This document shows, piece after piece, positions 10,481 to 23,240 of a stretch of DNA of 64,000 nt (positions are counted from its first letter, which is position 1; each line of letters starts with the position of its first letter). The stretch is from Ovis canadensis (taxonomy: Eukaryota; Chordata; Mammalia; Artiodactyla; Bovidae). The notes beneath the pieces are model-generated. The model saw only the letters and a list, made by a program, of their open reading frames with translations, made no database searches and was not told where the DNA came from. The stretch spans positions 31,598,501 through 31,662,500 of the forward strand of contig NC_091255.1 in NCBI RefSeq assembly GCF_042477335.2. The letters are read 5' to 3'. The translations under genes and the position numbers were made by a program.

Positions 10481-11869
10481 GACTGAAGGCCTCTGTTCTA
10501 TGTTTTATACTGTGGGGGGACTGAGGAGCCCTGGTTCTCAGGTTAGCCCCTCCTCAGAGACCAGTGGAAGGCTGGGCTGGGCTGGGCTGCCTGGAACTGG
10601 AACTGAACGGGCTGCAGGGAGGGAGCTGGTGTGACCCTCAGCTCCTGAGGCCCCCACAAGGGTCTTGTAGCTGAGCCCACCTCCTGCTCACCCTTCCTGT
10701 CCCCTGAGGGGCTTTTCTCCACTAACCCTGGGGGAGGGGGCGGAGGAGAAGAGCTCAGGCAGACCTACTTTCAAGGCTTTAATCCTTTTTGCTTAAAGGA
10801 TTTTTTTTTTTTTTGCTTGGGGAAGACTTGGTCTGATCAGACGAGAGACACAGGGAGCTGACAAGCTGCGGAGGATGGGGGGGAGGGATTGGTGAGGAGA
10901 AAGAAATACATATTTATTACCCTCAATTATTGAAAAATAGATAGTACCAGATCTTAGGTCCTGGCAGACACTGCAGTGGCATTTGTGCAAGGACTATTTT
11001 CTTTCCCTTTTCTATCTCTCTTTTTCTTTTTTGGTTATTTCTGTTGAAATTGTAATGCTTGTAATGTGGTGAGCTTGTTAGTAAAAAAAAAAACTCCCTG
11101 GCCAGTTCCCAGCGGGTTGGGAAGAGCTTGTGACCAGGGAGCCTCTGTACTCCAAGTACTGGGAGGAGCTGGACCCCTTCTCAATGGAGGAGAGGGTGTG
11201 GACAAGAAAGATCTGAGCCCTCATTTGGGGCTGCAGGGGCTGGGCCCAGGCAAGCATGTGGCCCCAGCTGATCTCCATTCCCGTCCTGCCCCCTGCTCTC
11301 TCAGGCAAACCCTCCACCAATTCGGCCCCCACTCCCGCCCCTTCCCTCATTGCTGCTCTTTTCGAGGGAGTGGAGAGAGAGAGAGAAATCGATTCTGCTT
11401 CTTCTGTGAAGGAGGTGACAGCTCTTGCCCCAGGCTTCTGAGGGCTTTGCCCAGGGGCACTGCCAGCTCCCCAGACACACCCTTCTCTTGCCAGGGCCTG
11501 ATCAGCCTATTGAAAAGGGGGCAGGGGCAGGGCACCAGCTTGGTACAAAGATGCGAGGCATCCTGTAGGGCAAACTGAGGCCTGAGACCCAGTTCGGTAT
11601 ACACCCCCAACCTCTTTTGTTGTGGATTCCACATCAGGGCCAGGTGGGGCCTTAAACAGAGAAAAAAATAAATTAATAATGAGGGAGAGGAGGGGGAGAT
11701 CTACAATGAGGAAAAAGACCAAAAAGCAAAGCCACTGGGAAGCGGACCGTGGCATTCATTTTGGTACTTGAAGACTCCCAGAGCCTGGCACACAGTCAGC
11801 CTCAGTCGAGGACTGTTGGCCAACAGATGGAGCTGATGCAGTCAGAAGAGCAACAGCATCTCATGAGGC

Positions 11870-12050
11870 CTTGCTACCTGCCAGGAAGGCCCTTTCCACC
11901 TACCTTGTCACGATTTCTCAGAGCCCCGAGAGGCACCTGGCATTAGCCCCAGTTTTCAGATGAAGAAATCGAGGCCCAATAGAGAATTAAAAGCAACTGC
12001 CCAAGGTAGGGCAGCTGGTAAGTGGCAGAGCAGGGCCCTGGTTCCCGCCC
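11870..12050 (-). repeat. MIR-like SINE, degraded
   Basis: 'ccccagttttcagatgaaga', 'aatcgaggcccaatag', 'aactgcccaaggtagggcag' and 'ctggtaagtggcagagcag' follow the reverse MIR consensus. Confidence 0.5.
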
Positions 12051-12689
12051 GTCTGGCTGCACAGCCTCGGCTCCCAGCTACTCAGCTCGATATACAAAGA
12101 CAGCAGGCAGATGTGAGCAGACCAAGGATACTTTTGAGAAAAAGCAGGCAAGAAGACATATCTCACAGGCCAAGAGACAGAGTCACTGAATGGGGGTCGG
12201 GTTTTCCTTTCTGATCAGGGAGAACCTGCTTTGGGGAGAAGGAAGAAAGAGCTGAGGAGAAGTCAGGGCTGTGAGCCGGTGGCTGGTGGATAATGTCCCA
12301 GTTTTCTGGGGAGGCTTTCAATCTCTTCTTACTTTCCTGAGCCATTGAAAACCCCATGGGGATGCTTTGCAAAGCCCTGTCCCCTGCACTGCCTTATGGG
12401 GTTTCCCCTAGACTCTAGGCAGAGGGGCAGGAAGTTGAGGACATACCCAGTCTCTCCCAAACAAGGTGACCCATCCCTGAGACTCCTCCCACTGGCCAGG
12501 GCTGGCCTGTGTCGTTTTGTCCACTCACACGGACTCAGCCCTGGACACAGAGAGGCAAAGCTTCAAAGGGCGGCCAGTTCTGGCCTGCAGGAAGGAGGGC
12601 ACAGGGAGTTACCATTCATGTTACTCATACTCCGGCCGCATCGGTTGAACTCCCATTCTGGGTCATAGTAAAGTGCCATTCTTGGTCAT

Positions 12690-12840
12690 AGTAAACTTCA
12701 TCAGCATCATCTCACTTAAGCTTCACAAAACTCCAAGACAGGTACTCTTGGTAGCCCGATTTTACAGATGGAATAAGTTAAGCTCAGAGAAATAAGGTCA
12801 TTCCTAGGACTTGAACTTGGGTCTGACCGGATCCCACATG
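12690..12840 (-). repeat. MIR-like SINE, degraded
   Basis: 'catcatctcacttaagcttc', 'aagacaggtactcttggtag', 'attttacagatggaataagt' and 'acttgaacttgggtctga' follow the reverse MIR consensus. Confidence 0.5.
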
Positions 12841-14289
12841 CTTGATCCCCACTTGGAGGTGAAGGGCTCGATTGCTGACCCCTGGACTGAGCTCTGCCCA
12901 CCAGACTCATCTTTCAGAAGCAAGCCTCCACAGCCACCAGCATAGCTGCCGAGGGCCCCTCTGAAAGAGAGGTACAGGGAAAGGCTGGCCTGGGCTCCTG
13001 GACAGATGAGGGGTGTGGAACCAACCTTACCAGCCAGTGTGCTGTGGACAAGCTTTGGGACGCAGCAACCTGATGCTGTATGATGCTGGGCAAACCACTT
13101 GGGCTCTCTGGGCATCAGTTTTTCTCAGCTGAGTTATAAGGTCTTTTCTAGCACCAAAGAGCCTGCAAATCTATAAAACTCACACCAATTCCCTGGTCCA
13201 GATCAGAAGCTAGGGACCTGCCCTTTCTCATGTTCCACCCTCAGGAGTTTTTGGTGCCAGAAGCCACCCCAAGTGCGAGGAAAGCCAATGCCCTCTATTC
13301 ATCTCCCCCCTCTGGTGTGCTCACAGCCCCTTTCACTGGAGATCCATGCTGTGTCCACGGCCCCAACACACTCTCTCTCTCACACACACACACACCCTCC
13401 TCTCCAAATAACCAGAAGACTTAGGGTCTGGCTGTCTTCTGCTTGGGGTAGTGTCAAGCCCACCTACCTAAGGGACATTACTGACCTCCCAGGATGGCTT
13501 CCTTAGGAAGCCCTTGACCTTTCAGCCTTCTCTTTTCCTGCCCAGAAGCCCACACAGCACATGGACCAAGGCATATACAAAGATGTAGGCTGTGGCACGG
13601 TCTCCAACAGCAAAAAGCAGCTAACAGCCTCCATACACAGGCCGGAGGATGGGCAGTCAGATGAGGCACCTTCTGCAGCCATTCAATAGAAAGGCCTTTG
13701 AGAACTACTGTTAATTCATCAAGACAGGGCACATTTCATGCAACAGAAGGAAGGACGCACCGAACACCCTGGGAGGGGTAAGCGTTCCCACTCTTTGGGT
13801 TGTGGGATTACAGTGATTTTCTTCTTTCTGCCAGTCTGTGGGTTTCCAGTGTTTTCTGCCATGTGTGCCCATTAGTTGTGAAGTTCAAAAATGTTACTCT
13901 GGGGAGAGAAGTTTGGAGTATGAATGAGGCAGCGAGTGAAAAAGATAAGACATTACAGAAAACTAAGTTCTGTGTAAAAGGCAAGGTCTTATGGGAACTG
14001 ACCTCAGGCCTTGTGCCTGAACCCCATTAAGAGCCAAGGAGGAGAGGTGTCTGACCTCAGTGGGAACGGGGAGCCCAAGACCCACCACTCCTCCTCCCCA
14101 CCCACCATAGCTGTCTCTTTGGTCTGGGTTTTGGCTCCTCCCCCTTGGCCAAGTGACTGATGGGCTTGGGCTGACCCTGAAGCTCTGGTCCTCTCCAAAG
14201 GAACCCGAGACTACTCCACGGGCTTATCTCAGAAAGTGTGCCCTGCTCACAGCTCCAGCCCCCAAGGCAGCAGGTATTGTGTTAAGCAC

Positions 14290-14520
14290 ACTCCTGCCTC
14301 AGGCCTTTGCACTCACTGCTTCCTCCTTCTCGAGAGGTTTTCCCAAGCAGAAGCAGCTTTGGTAGCGAAAGAGAGCCTTCCCTCACTTCCCTTAGGCTTC
14401 TCTTCAAATGTCACTTTATCAGAAAGACTTCTTAGCCACTCTCTCTAAAATAATAGCTCTCTGGTCACCCTCTGTTCTTTAATGAACCCTCTGTTACTTT
14501 TCTTTTTCTAAGCACTTATG
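14290..14520 (+). repeat. Ancient interspersed repeat (same type as 6280-6760)
   Basis: Shares 'caggcctttgcactcactgc' and 'cttctcttcaaatgtcactt' style text with the repeat at 6280-6760. Family uncertain. Confidence 0.35.
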
Positions 14521-14549
14521 CCCACCTAACAGAGTTAAGTTGATCAGCA

Positions 14550-15306
14550 GTTTTGTTGTTGGGTGTTTTTTTTTCACTCATTTTTTGACTGTGCTGGGTC
14601 CTCCTTGCTGTATATGGGCTTTCTCTGATTGCAGTGAGTGGTGGCTTCTCTTGTTGCAGAGCACGGGCTCTACGGTGCATGGGCTCAGTAGTTGAAGCTC
14701 GCGTCCTCGGTAGTTGTGCACTTTGCCTACAAAGGTCCATATATAGTCGGAGCTATGGCTTTCCCAGTATTCATATATGGATATGAGAGCTGGACAATAA
14801 AAAAAGGTTGAGCACTGAAAATTTGATACCTTCAAACTGTGGTGCTGGAGAAGATTTTTGAGAGTCCCTTGGACAGCAAGATCAAACCAGTCAATCCCAA
14901 AGGAAATAAACCCTGAATATTCACTAGAAGGACTGATTCTGAAACTGAAGCTCCAACACTTTGGTCACCTGATGCGAAGAGCTGACTCACTGGAAAAGAC
15001 CCTGATGCTGGGAAAAACTGAAGGCAAAAAGGAGAAGCAGACGACAAAGGATGAGATGGTTGGATGGCATCAATGACTCAATGGACATGAATTTGAGCAA
15101 ACTCTGGGAGATGGTGCAAGACAGGGAAGCCTGGCGTGCTGCAGCCCATGGGGTTGCAGGGAGTCGGACACGAATGAACTGAACAACTGAACAACAGGCT
15201 TCGTTTCTCCAAGGCATGGGGGATCTTCCCAGACCAGAGGTCGAACCCTGGGTCCCCTTTGTTGGCAGGCAGATTCTTAACCACTGGGCCACCAGCGAAG
15301 TCCCTG
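14550..15306 (-). repeat. CHR SINE split by a BovB insertion
   Basis: The left part (about 14550-14740) carries the CHR body read in reverse ('gactgtgctgggtcctcctt', 'ggtggcttctcttgttgcag', 'agcacgggctcta'). The right part (about 15199-15306) carries the CHR head ('ggcatgggggatcttcccag', 'gccaccagcgaagtccct'). Together they make one element opened by the BovB fragment. Confidence 0.7.
14745..15197 (+). mobile_element. BovB (RTE-class) LINE, 3'-terminal fragment
   Basis: This segment follows the end of the BovB LINE: the last part of the reverse-transcriptase-bearing ORF2 and the short 3' tail. Landmarks are 'gctttcccagtattcatata', 'gtggtgctggagaagatttt', 'cacctgatgcgaagagctga', 'gatgagatggttggatggca' and 'ggggttgcagggagtcggac'. 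It is truncated at its 5' end, as most copies are, and its reading frame is broken by stops, so it encodes nothing functional. BovB is well known to have spread horizontally between ruminants and squamates. The copy sits inside an older CHR SINE. Confidence 0.85.
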
Positions 15307-15584
15307 ATTGCTCATTTATTGTCTGTTCTCCTCACTAGAATGGAAGTTTCATGAGAACAGCAGACTTAGTTTTTGTTCACTGCTTCATTCTCAGGGCCAA
15401 GCCAGCAGAAGGCGGGCACTCAATAAATGTTTAATGTTTATCAAACGGAGGGAGCCCTCCCAAACCTCTCTTGGCTGACAGGATAAAAGCTCATCTATGG
15501 ACAGATAATCCATGGTCTGACATGGAAAAACATGGCTGGCTCAGCTGGGATCTTCCTTCTGGGAAATAAAGCTGAGAATACCAA

Positions 15585-15710
15585 TAGGAATTCCCTGGTG
15601 GTCCAGTGGTTAGGATTCAACACTTCCATTGCTGGGGGTACGGGCTCAATCTCTAGTGGGAGAACTGATATTCTTCATGCCGCACGGCATGGCCTAAATA
15701 AATAAATAAA
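15585..15710 (+). repeat. CHR SINE with 21-bp target-site duplication
   Basis: A short CHR copy ('ggaattccctggtggtccag') ends in an (AAAT)n tail. The sequence at 15564-15584 is repeated exactly at 15704-15724 and flanks the element, so the insertion boundaries are unusually clear and the insertion is probably fairly recent. Confidence 0.82.
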
Positions 15711-15790
15711 GCTGAGAATACCAAGGATGTGGGGCAATTGAGTGGTGGGAGGAGGGGGGTGAAAGGCCATCTCGAAGAATAAGCAGCCCA

Positions 15791-15975
15791 GAGTCTTCCC
15801 TGGTGGTCCAGTGGCTAAGACTTTGTATTCTGGGAATACATGCCGGGGCCTAGGTTCAATCCCTGGTTGGGGAACTAGATCCCACATGCCACAGCTAAAA
15901 GATTGCACATGCTGCAATGAAGATCAAAGATCCTATGTGTTGCAAATAAATCAAATAAATTAATTTTTAAAAAAG
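15791..15975 (+). repeat. CHR SINE
   Basis: 'tcttccctggtggtccagtg' head, 'ggttcaatccctggttgggg', 'ctagatcccacatgccacag', A-rich tail at about 15940-15975. Confidence 0.8.
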
Positions 15976-17037
15976 AAGAGGAAGAAGCCACCTTGGGTGG
16001 CCATATTGGGCTTTACGAGAGGTGAAAAGTCATGAGTGCTGACAGTGGGGTCAACAGGGGCAGTAATAGCTGGCTTAGGTGGAAGAGGAGTCCATGAGGG
16101 GGATCACACAGAGGCTGCCCCTTCTTAGAGGGACTCCTTTTCGTGGAGGTTTCTAGAGTCCAGGTCATGCATCTCTTTGCGATAATTCCCCATTTCCAGT
16201 GAGAAATCTTGAATCGCTGTAATCACATTTGTTCACTGAAGGCGGAAATACCAGCCCACCAGGGGCACTGGGCCAATTACAGGGAGATGATAACCATTGC
16301 TACCTCGAGGCAGCCCCAGGGCCAGTTGCCGCCCCACAGTTTGGTGGTACCGTTCCCCCTTGGGCTGGTGTGTTCTCCTGAGCGTGGCCCCGTGAACTGT
16401 CCCAGCCTCTCTCCCCTGCTCAGAGACTCTGTATCAACTGCAGCCTTGGGCAGCAACCCGGGAGCCCTCCCTGCAAGGAGAGGAAGTGGTTCAAAGTAAA
16501 AGTCATTTTCACAGACAGGAGAGAAGGCAAAAGAGGCAGCGTGTTCTCACCCCAGGCACCACCTGAGCTCAGCTTGGCCTGGCAATTTTATCTCCTCATG
16601 TTCGGTCCAGCCTCATTTAAACATTTCAGATCTCTGAAGCCCAGAATGTCCACGAGAGGTTTTTCATTTGCCACGGAATCAATAGTGCAATTTTTGTTCC
16701 ATACAAACCTGCCAGGTCCAGCCCTAAAGTTTTTCGAGCGAGAGTGCTGCCTCTTCCCCCAGCACAGCTCTTGCCCTGCTGAAGTCCTCTGTGGCCTGGT
16801 TGCCCGGTCTTCCTCTGCCTTTTGGCTTCCTCCTCCTACAGAGGAGCGGAGCTGGGCTGGAGTGAGGCAGCAACCGCCCTGGGCCCTGATGAGCTCAGTG
16901 GCCCCTCTGTGCCTCAGTGTTCTCATCTGTAACTTGGGGCTAATACTACCTGCCTTTTCTGCTCTTAATGAGGCATTGCACGAAGAAAAATGTGAGACAC
17001 CTTTCTCCACCCTCCTCACTAAAAAAAATAATATTAG

Positions 17038-17345
17038 GGCTTCCCTGGTGGCTCAGTGGGAATGCAGGAGCTACAGGTTCGATCCCTGATCCAGGAGGAT
17101 CCAACATACTGAGGGGCAGCTAGGCCTAGGTGCCACAACTGCTGAGCCTGTGTTCAAGAGCCTGGAGCCACAACTGGGCCCATGTGCTGCAACCACTGAG
17201 GCCCTTGCTCCCTAGGGTCCGTGCTTCACAACAGAAGAGGCCACCGCAATGAGAAGCCCATGCACTGCAACCAGAGAAAAGCCTGTGCAGCGATGAAGAC
17301 CCAGCACAGCCAAATATAAATAAATAAAAATTAACATTGAAAAAT
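17038..17345 (+). repeat. CHR-type / composite tRNA SINE
   Basis: Begins with a Bov-tA-like head ('ggcttccctggtggctcagt') and runs into the CHR body ('gaagaggccaccgcaatgag', 'aagcccatgcactgcaacca'), ending in an AAAT-rich tail. Confidence 0.7.
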
Positions 17346-17721
17346 AAATAAAAAGAAAAAAGGGAAGAAAAAAATATTTTCTCCTAGTTCCTGATACAAA
17401 GTTTTTTTTTCTCTCTCTTTTTTAAGCCCTAAGTTATCATGATTTAATTTTTCTTGCAGTTACAGAGCAATTTAAAAATTGAGTTTCGATACTAAGTTCC
17501 TTGTGTTCCAACGTACGTGTACAGTCATTCAATCAACATCGCTAGTCAACTCATAAAGACACAACTTCAGTTGTTGATTCAATACTGTTTGCCCAATGTC
17601 ATATTCGCGCTACATTTTATTTTCTGCAGGATGCTGTATTCAGTCGGGTCCTGGTAGGAAACACAGAGCACTTTCAGACTGAGTAATCTGATGAGCACAT
17701 AATGATGATGAGGATGGTGGG

Positions 17722-17940
17722 GGTGTGTGCTGTGTGCTCAGCCTCTCAGTCCTGTCCAGCTCTTTGCAACCCCATGGTCTGTAGCCCACCAGGCTCCTCG
17801 TCCATGGGGACTCTCCAGGCAAGAGTACTGGAGTGGGTTGCCATTTCCTTCTGCAGGGTATCCGCCCAACCCAGGGATCGAATCCAGGTCTCCCGCATTG
17901 CAGGCGATTCTTTACCACTGAGCCACCAGGGAAGCCCCAG
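17722..17940 (-). repeat. Bov-tA SINE
   Basis: Reverse-complement copy from 'tgtgctcagcctctcagtcc' to 'gagccaccagggaagcccc'. Confidence 0.88.
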
Positions 17941-18343
17941 GAAACCCTAATAGATAATGTCTTTTACAGGCCCCTCCCTCCTCCCATGGCACCCCCTCCC
18001 CTAACCCCAACTCCCCCATCCCTCCAACCCCCCATCCCTGGGGCTGAGTGAGGGGAGGGAGCTCTTACTGAGCGTGGAGACAGAGCTGCTGGGAGAACTT
18101 TCACTGGTTCAGCACAGACCAGACTGACATCCAACTGCCAGAACCTGCATTCCTTTGCCTGAGGGCCTTCTCTAGCAGAGAAACTGTCTTTGCTCGCTTT
18201 AGGGGAACAACACTCACCCAGTGAGGGACTGGAGTTGTGTATAAATACCCAGCTCCCTCCCCTTAGGGTGAAATAACTTTGAAGTGCATGTTCTAAACTG
18301 TATCTGAAATTCCCCAGTGGGTCTGAGTTCCGGGAGAGGTGGG

Positions 18344-18459
18344 GTGAGGTGAGGGGCTCATCCGTGGGTCCAGTTCTCCGACTGACGTACCTGCAAGGAT
18401 GGTGGTGCAGATGCTGAAATGGGAGAGATGGGGAAGGGTGAGTGTGCTCGGAGCTCAGG
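18344..18459 (+). repeat. Local direct repeat, copy 1
   Basis: About 115 bp, roughly 90% identical by eye to 19400-19518. Shared landmarks are 'ggggctcatccgtgggtcca' and 'gatgctgaaatgggagagat'. It is not a recognised SINE; the flanks do not match, so only this block is duplicated. Confidence 0.8.
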
Positions 18460-19399
18460 CAACACACCTGCCACTGGCTTCTTCCTTCCCTGTCTCACTT
18501 CCACACTCCTCTCCTAGTGTTCCCCAGGATCCTTCCCAAAGAGACCGGCACTTGAACCCTTGTCTCAGGCTGTACTTCTGGGAGGAACTTTGGGTGACCT
18601 GTGATGGAGGGACACAGAGAGTCCATCGTGACCCACCCATCGGTTGAACTCGGCTGGAAGCTCACGGCTGAACTTCAACAGAACAAGCTCCCGGGACAGA
18701 GAGCACATGGAGAAGGATGGAGAACAGATCTGGAGGGGTCGGGGAGGAGGGTAAAGAGGAAGCTGTTTCCTCATGGAACTTGCCATCCAGTGGGGAAGGC
18801 TAATGACATAAAGGTAACTGCAATAAAATCGACTGAGTACTGTGACCTGGGGTACAGGGAACAGTGGGATATCAAGGACCACTCCCCTAGCCCAGGTAAG
18901 TTTTCCTCGCGGAAGTGACGTGAAAGCTGAATCCTGAAGGATAAGTGTGAAGGGAAAGAAGGAAGCAGTGTTCTGGGCAGCAGGGGGTGCTTGTGCAAAT
19001 CTTTAGAGATGAGACAGAGAGAGAACAATTCCATTGGGGGATTGAAAGAAGGTCATTAGACCTGGACCTCAGAGTCCAAAGTGGGGAGTGGGGAGAGGAG
19101 AGCTTAGTGGGGCTGTAGGTGGGACAAGAGAGGAGGACTTGACCGCCAAGCTGGGACATCTAGACCAGCCCCTGAAAGACAAGGAATCAATGAAGGTTCT
19201 TAAACAAGGGAAGGACAAGATCCTGCGGCACTGTAGACTCTGACCACCATGTGAAGGCTGGAGCGGGGGAAGGCAGAAGACGCAGGGGGGCTGGGAGTGG
19301 AGGGTGGCAAAGGCTAGGGTAGAAGCAGGGAAGGGAGGAGCGAAGGATGCTGAGGGAGAAGGGGCATCACTGCTCGATGGACTTGTGGGGAGTGGTGGG

Positions 19400-19518
19400 C
19401 TGAGGTGAGGGGCTCATCCGTGGGTCCAGTTCTCTGACTGATGGTACCTGCCAGGATGGTGGTGCAGATGCTGAAATGGGAGAGATGGGGAAGAAGTAAG
19501 GGTGCTCAGAGCTCAGGG
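19400..19518 (+). repeat. Local direct repeat, copy 2
   Basis: Second copy of the block at 18344-18459, about 1.06 kb downstream in the same orientation, with a few substitutions and small indels. Confidence 0.8.
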
Positions 19519-22500
19519 TCAAAGTAGGAGCATCGTTTCACACACGCCAGGTTTGAGGGTCCTGTGCGGCGGCCAGTGGAGACATCTGGGGGTGGGGGGT
19601 CAGCTGGATGGATGGCCCTGGAGGTCGGAAGTAACACCTTGGCTCTCGATAAGACGTGGAGGGGAAGCGGTCAGTAAATGGACCCTGCAGCTGTGGACAA
19701 GCTGACATCATCCCCAGGGCTGAGCTGACACCCCTAGAAGGCAGGCCCAGGGCAATGCCCCCAGGAGGCACCACACTGGAAGGACGGCAGGCGGTAGTGA
19801 AGCTGGCAAGGAAGGCTGAGAAGGAGCAGCCTCAGAAGCAGGAGAAAGACCAGGGGAGCCGCCGTCGGGGAAGTCGAGGGAAACTATGACCGACAGAGTC
19901 AAGGGTCACCAGGTCAGGTGAGATGAGGAAAATGTCCAGCAGGGTCAGGCCAGAGGGGTGGCAGTGGAGTGACCACCGAATCGCCTCTCCCTGAGGGGTG
20001 AGCGGTAGGCAAGGGCAAGCGGACTCCAAGTGTAGACAGCTTCTCCCAGCGAGCTAAGCGGTCACAAGGGGTCCAAGTCCTGCTGCACAAGAGCGAGCTC
20101 CAACCCAGGCCTGGGCAGCGTGGTGTCCTCTGGGTCAGCACACAGCACACGACACAGCCAGTGGCCTTCCTGCCTGCACTGCTTGCTAGTGGAGGACCAG
20201 AGGGGACTCCCCAGCCCCCAAACTGGAGGAGCTTCCAGGGCAGCAGTAAGGCCAGAGGAGGAGGCCCCTTGAGCCAGGTGTGACCAGGGCCACCTGAGCT
20301 ATCTGCTTTATATTCTGGGCTCTGACACTGGACATCATTTGAAGAAACTCTCTTACTGCCGAAAAACATTTGCCAAACCGTCCATCTAGTTATATGACAT
20401 ATGGGGAAACTGAGGCCCAGCGTCCGGGGTCCTAGTGAGTCAGTCACAGAGATGGAAGCAAATCCAGCCCCAGGGCTCCAAGTGTGGGATCCTGTCCACA
20501 GCCCCAGAGTCCACAGCGAGAAAAGGGCCGTGGCCAGGCCAGAGGCAAGATTGTGAGAGGCTGCTGCTGCCGGCGGAGCCGGGCAGCCAGTGAAGACACA
20601 GACAGACAGCAAAGTAAACAGCACGTGGCGGGCCGCCCGCAGCACAGCCGCGGAGGTGGCCGGCGTGCCGGCCAGCGGGCTGCCAGTCCGTGACCGCGGC
20701 CCTCGGCCCGTGCCCAGCCCGCCCCGGCTGCCCCACGCTGGCCACTGAGTGACCGACTGTCTCCCCCAGAGCCCCCCGCACCGCCTGCTCCTTCCTCCTC
20801 CCAGCCTGCTCAGACAAGGCCATGAATAGAACATTAAAGGTAAAACCTTCTAAAAGAAAAAGCAGCTCCCTGGTAGGAGTCGCCTCATGAAATGTCAAAG
20901 GCAGAGCAAGGCTTCCTGCCTTGTGTGCTTCTCACTAATGGAGGCACCTTAGCCTCTGTATCCCCATCATCCAATCGCCCTATAAATAAATCATGGTAAG
21001 AAGAATGCCAATTTTCCCCCTAGGGCCTCATGAATCTCTGCATAAAAGCCCCCTTCATGATGCACACATTGGCTCAGGTGCCCAGAGAGAGAGAGATGGC
21101 GAACTGTGCTTCCAACAATTTCATAGGCAGTAGCAACTCTCATGCCACCTCTGTGGGCTGAGAGTTGGGAACTCTGCTTTCCTCCTGACTTGGGGAAGAA
21201 ATTTTTGCTCCATTTCCTGCAAATCCACCCCGACCACGGAGCCATTGCCCTGTGGAATCAGCCCAAGGGGCTACCAGGAGGCTTCATCTCTGAGGGCTGC
21301 GGTCCTGTGTCCCTTGGCAGATGTATGATGACGAGTCGTGCCCACCCCCCTGCGTGGGTGGGCGAGCTACGTACCCACTGGAGCTCTGTTCCCGACATGC
21401 GGCACGCATAGTGCTGGCCCACCCGCCCACTCCCAGGGGGCCCCCCACTGGGTGGCTCACCAGCCGCTCGTGCTGCCAGTGGTCCCGTCGGAGGGAGTGC
21501 CAACCTAGGTGCCCGGGAAGCTCAGCTCTGCCAGCGGGGGCCTCTGGCAAGCACTCCTGGAACCTGTTGCATGCTCGCCAGGTGTGGTTCTGCGTGCAGA
21601 CACACACACAGCATTGTGCCAGCTCTCTTGCTGGGTGGGCCTGGAGGCCTCCACAGCACTTCTTCTGAATCACCTCGCAGGGGATGTTTGCAGGTTTGGA
21701 TCCCAGCTTCACCGACTGATTAGACCGTAATCACAGGTTCCAAAGCACCCTGCTGAATCTGTTAGCTCTGACAACCTGTCCTGCCCCCACCAAGGAGAGG
21801 GACGCTCCTCCTTGAAAGGTGGGAATGTGCTCTTCTGCACCCAAGATGAGATCCACTAGACTCTCCGCCTTCTCTTTTCTTTTCCAAACTGCAGGAAGAG
21901 TAGGTCTCTGGGGTACACATCCGTGGCTGGAAGTGGGCAGGAGAAACCCTGCATGGAGGGCCTGCAGTTACTGCCCAGCTGACTGGCTAGGGCTGGGCCA
22001 TGGGAACTCTCCAGAGGAGAAGGGGCAGGTGGAGGGACCCCTGCCCCTGCCAAGTGCCAGTCCTGGGGCTATTGCTCCCCAGTCACCAACCAGTCTGGGG
22101 TGTGGCTGTGTTAGCCGTCCCACCAGGACAGCCTGGAAGGGGAGCCTTGGAGAGCAACAAATGCAGAGTGCCCCGCCCCCTGATAAGCCAGGGCCCCGCC
22201 TTCCTGAAGGGCCTGAGAGCAGGCAGGATGCTTCATTGTCTGATCTCTGTCTGCAATGAAGACAGCAGTGCAGGAAGCAGTAGGGGAGAGAAGGGACGGG
22301 GGCAGGGTAGAGGAGGACAACTGAGAGAGGGGTTCAGGGTCTCAGGAGCCCCAAGTCCCAGCCAGAGACGTTCCTGGAGGAACACCAGAAGAGTGCGTGG
22401 GAATTACCAGGGAACTCTGTTACGAGACACGACTGATTCAGATTCAGCAGTGCCCGGCACCTCACAAAACAAATGTCACATAAATCAAGGCACGTGGGCG

Positions 22501-22539
22501 TGTGAGGCAGTGGAGCTGAGAGGTTAAGAGGGCGAGGCA

Positions 22540-22760
22540 AAGAGCGTGGTGGCACACAGACCTGGGGTGGCATCCTGACTCAGCATGCCAGCTGGGTGAC
22601 CCAGGGTCAGGGAGATCATCTGGCCTGCACCTCAGTTTCCTTATCTGTATGGCAGGGACGAGCACAGACTGATCTTGAAGGGTGGCTGTGGAGACTGCCT
22701 GAGGCTAGGCATGGAGTCCACTTAGCCTGGCCCATCACTAATTATAAGCCACTATCGTCA
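22540..22760 (+). repeat. MIR-like SINE
   Basis: 'cacagacctggggtggcatc', 'ctgggtgacccagggtcagg' and 'cacctcagtttccttatctg' in MIR order. Confidence 0.5.
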
Positions 22761-23024
22761 GCATGTGGACAGGGAGCATGGAATCGGATTCAAGGCAGGT
22801 GAGGAAGAACAGTCCATTCTCTGCTGCTCATTCCCTGCTTGCATCCATGCCTCCTCCCAGCAGGCTTGGCCAAGCGTGTTCGGACCACAGCGGCCTCCCC
22901 TTGCTCCAGTGATGGACCCCAAGTCAACTGTATCTTTTCGCCCCAGTTCAATGACATCCAAGGAGGTCCCTGCTTCTGGTCTCCCCTTCGCCTTGGGGTT
23001 GATGTCTTCCTAGGTGTTCTCTTG

Positions 23025-23240
23025 GGCTTCCCAGGTGGCACTAGAGGTAAAGAATTTGCCTGCCAATGCAGGAGATCCAAGAGACGTGGGTTTGACCCCT
23101 GGGTCAGGGAAGGTCCCCTGGAATAGGGAGTGGCAACCCCCTCTAGTATTCTTGCCCGGAGAATCCCATGGACAGAGGAGCCTGGTGGGCTACAGTCCAT
23201 GGAGCCAGAGAGTTGGACACGACTGAGTGACTAAGTACAC
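23025..23240 (+). repeat. Bov-tA SINE
   Basis: Head 'ggcttcccaggtggcactag' and 'gggtttgacccctgggtcag'; ends with 'gttggacacgactgagtgac'. Confidence 0.88.

Noticed and set aside
14858-15076. Short ORF with reverse-transcriptase-end similarity
   Set aside because: Part of a 5'-truncated, stop-containing BovB LINE fragment; no functional protein.
17395-17720. Unusual AT-rich segment after a CHR SINE, suspected old retroviral LTR or other repeat
   Set aside because: No LTR ends, primer-binding site or known consensus could be recognised; a repeat-library search would decide.
19914-20834. 306-codon minus-strand ORF
   Set aside because: No recognisable domain. It overlaps repeat-like text and a small CpG-rich patch, and no splice or promoter context supports it.
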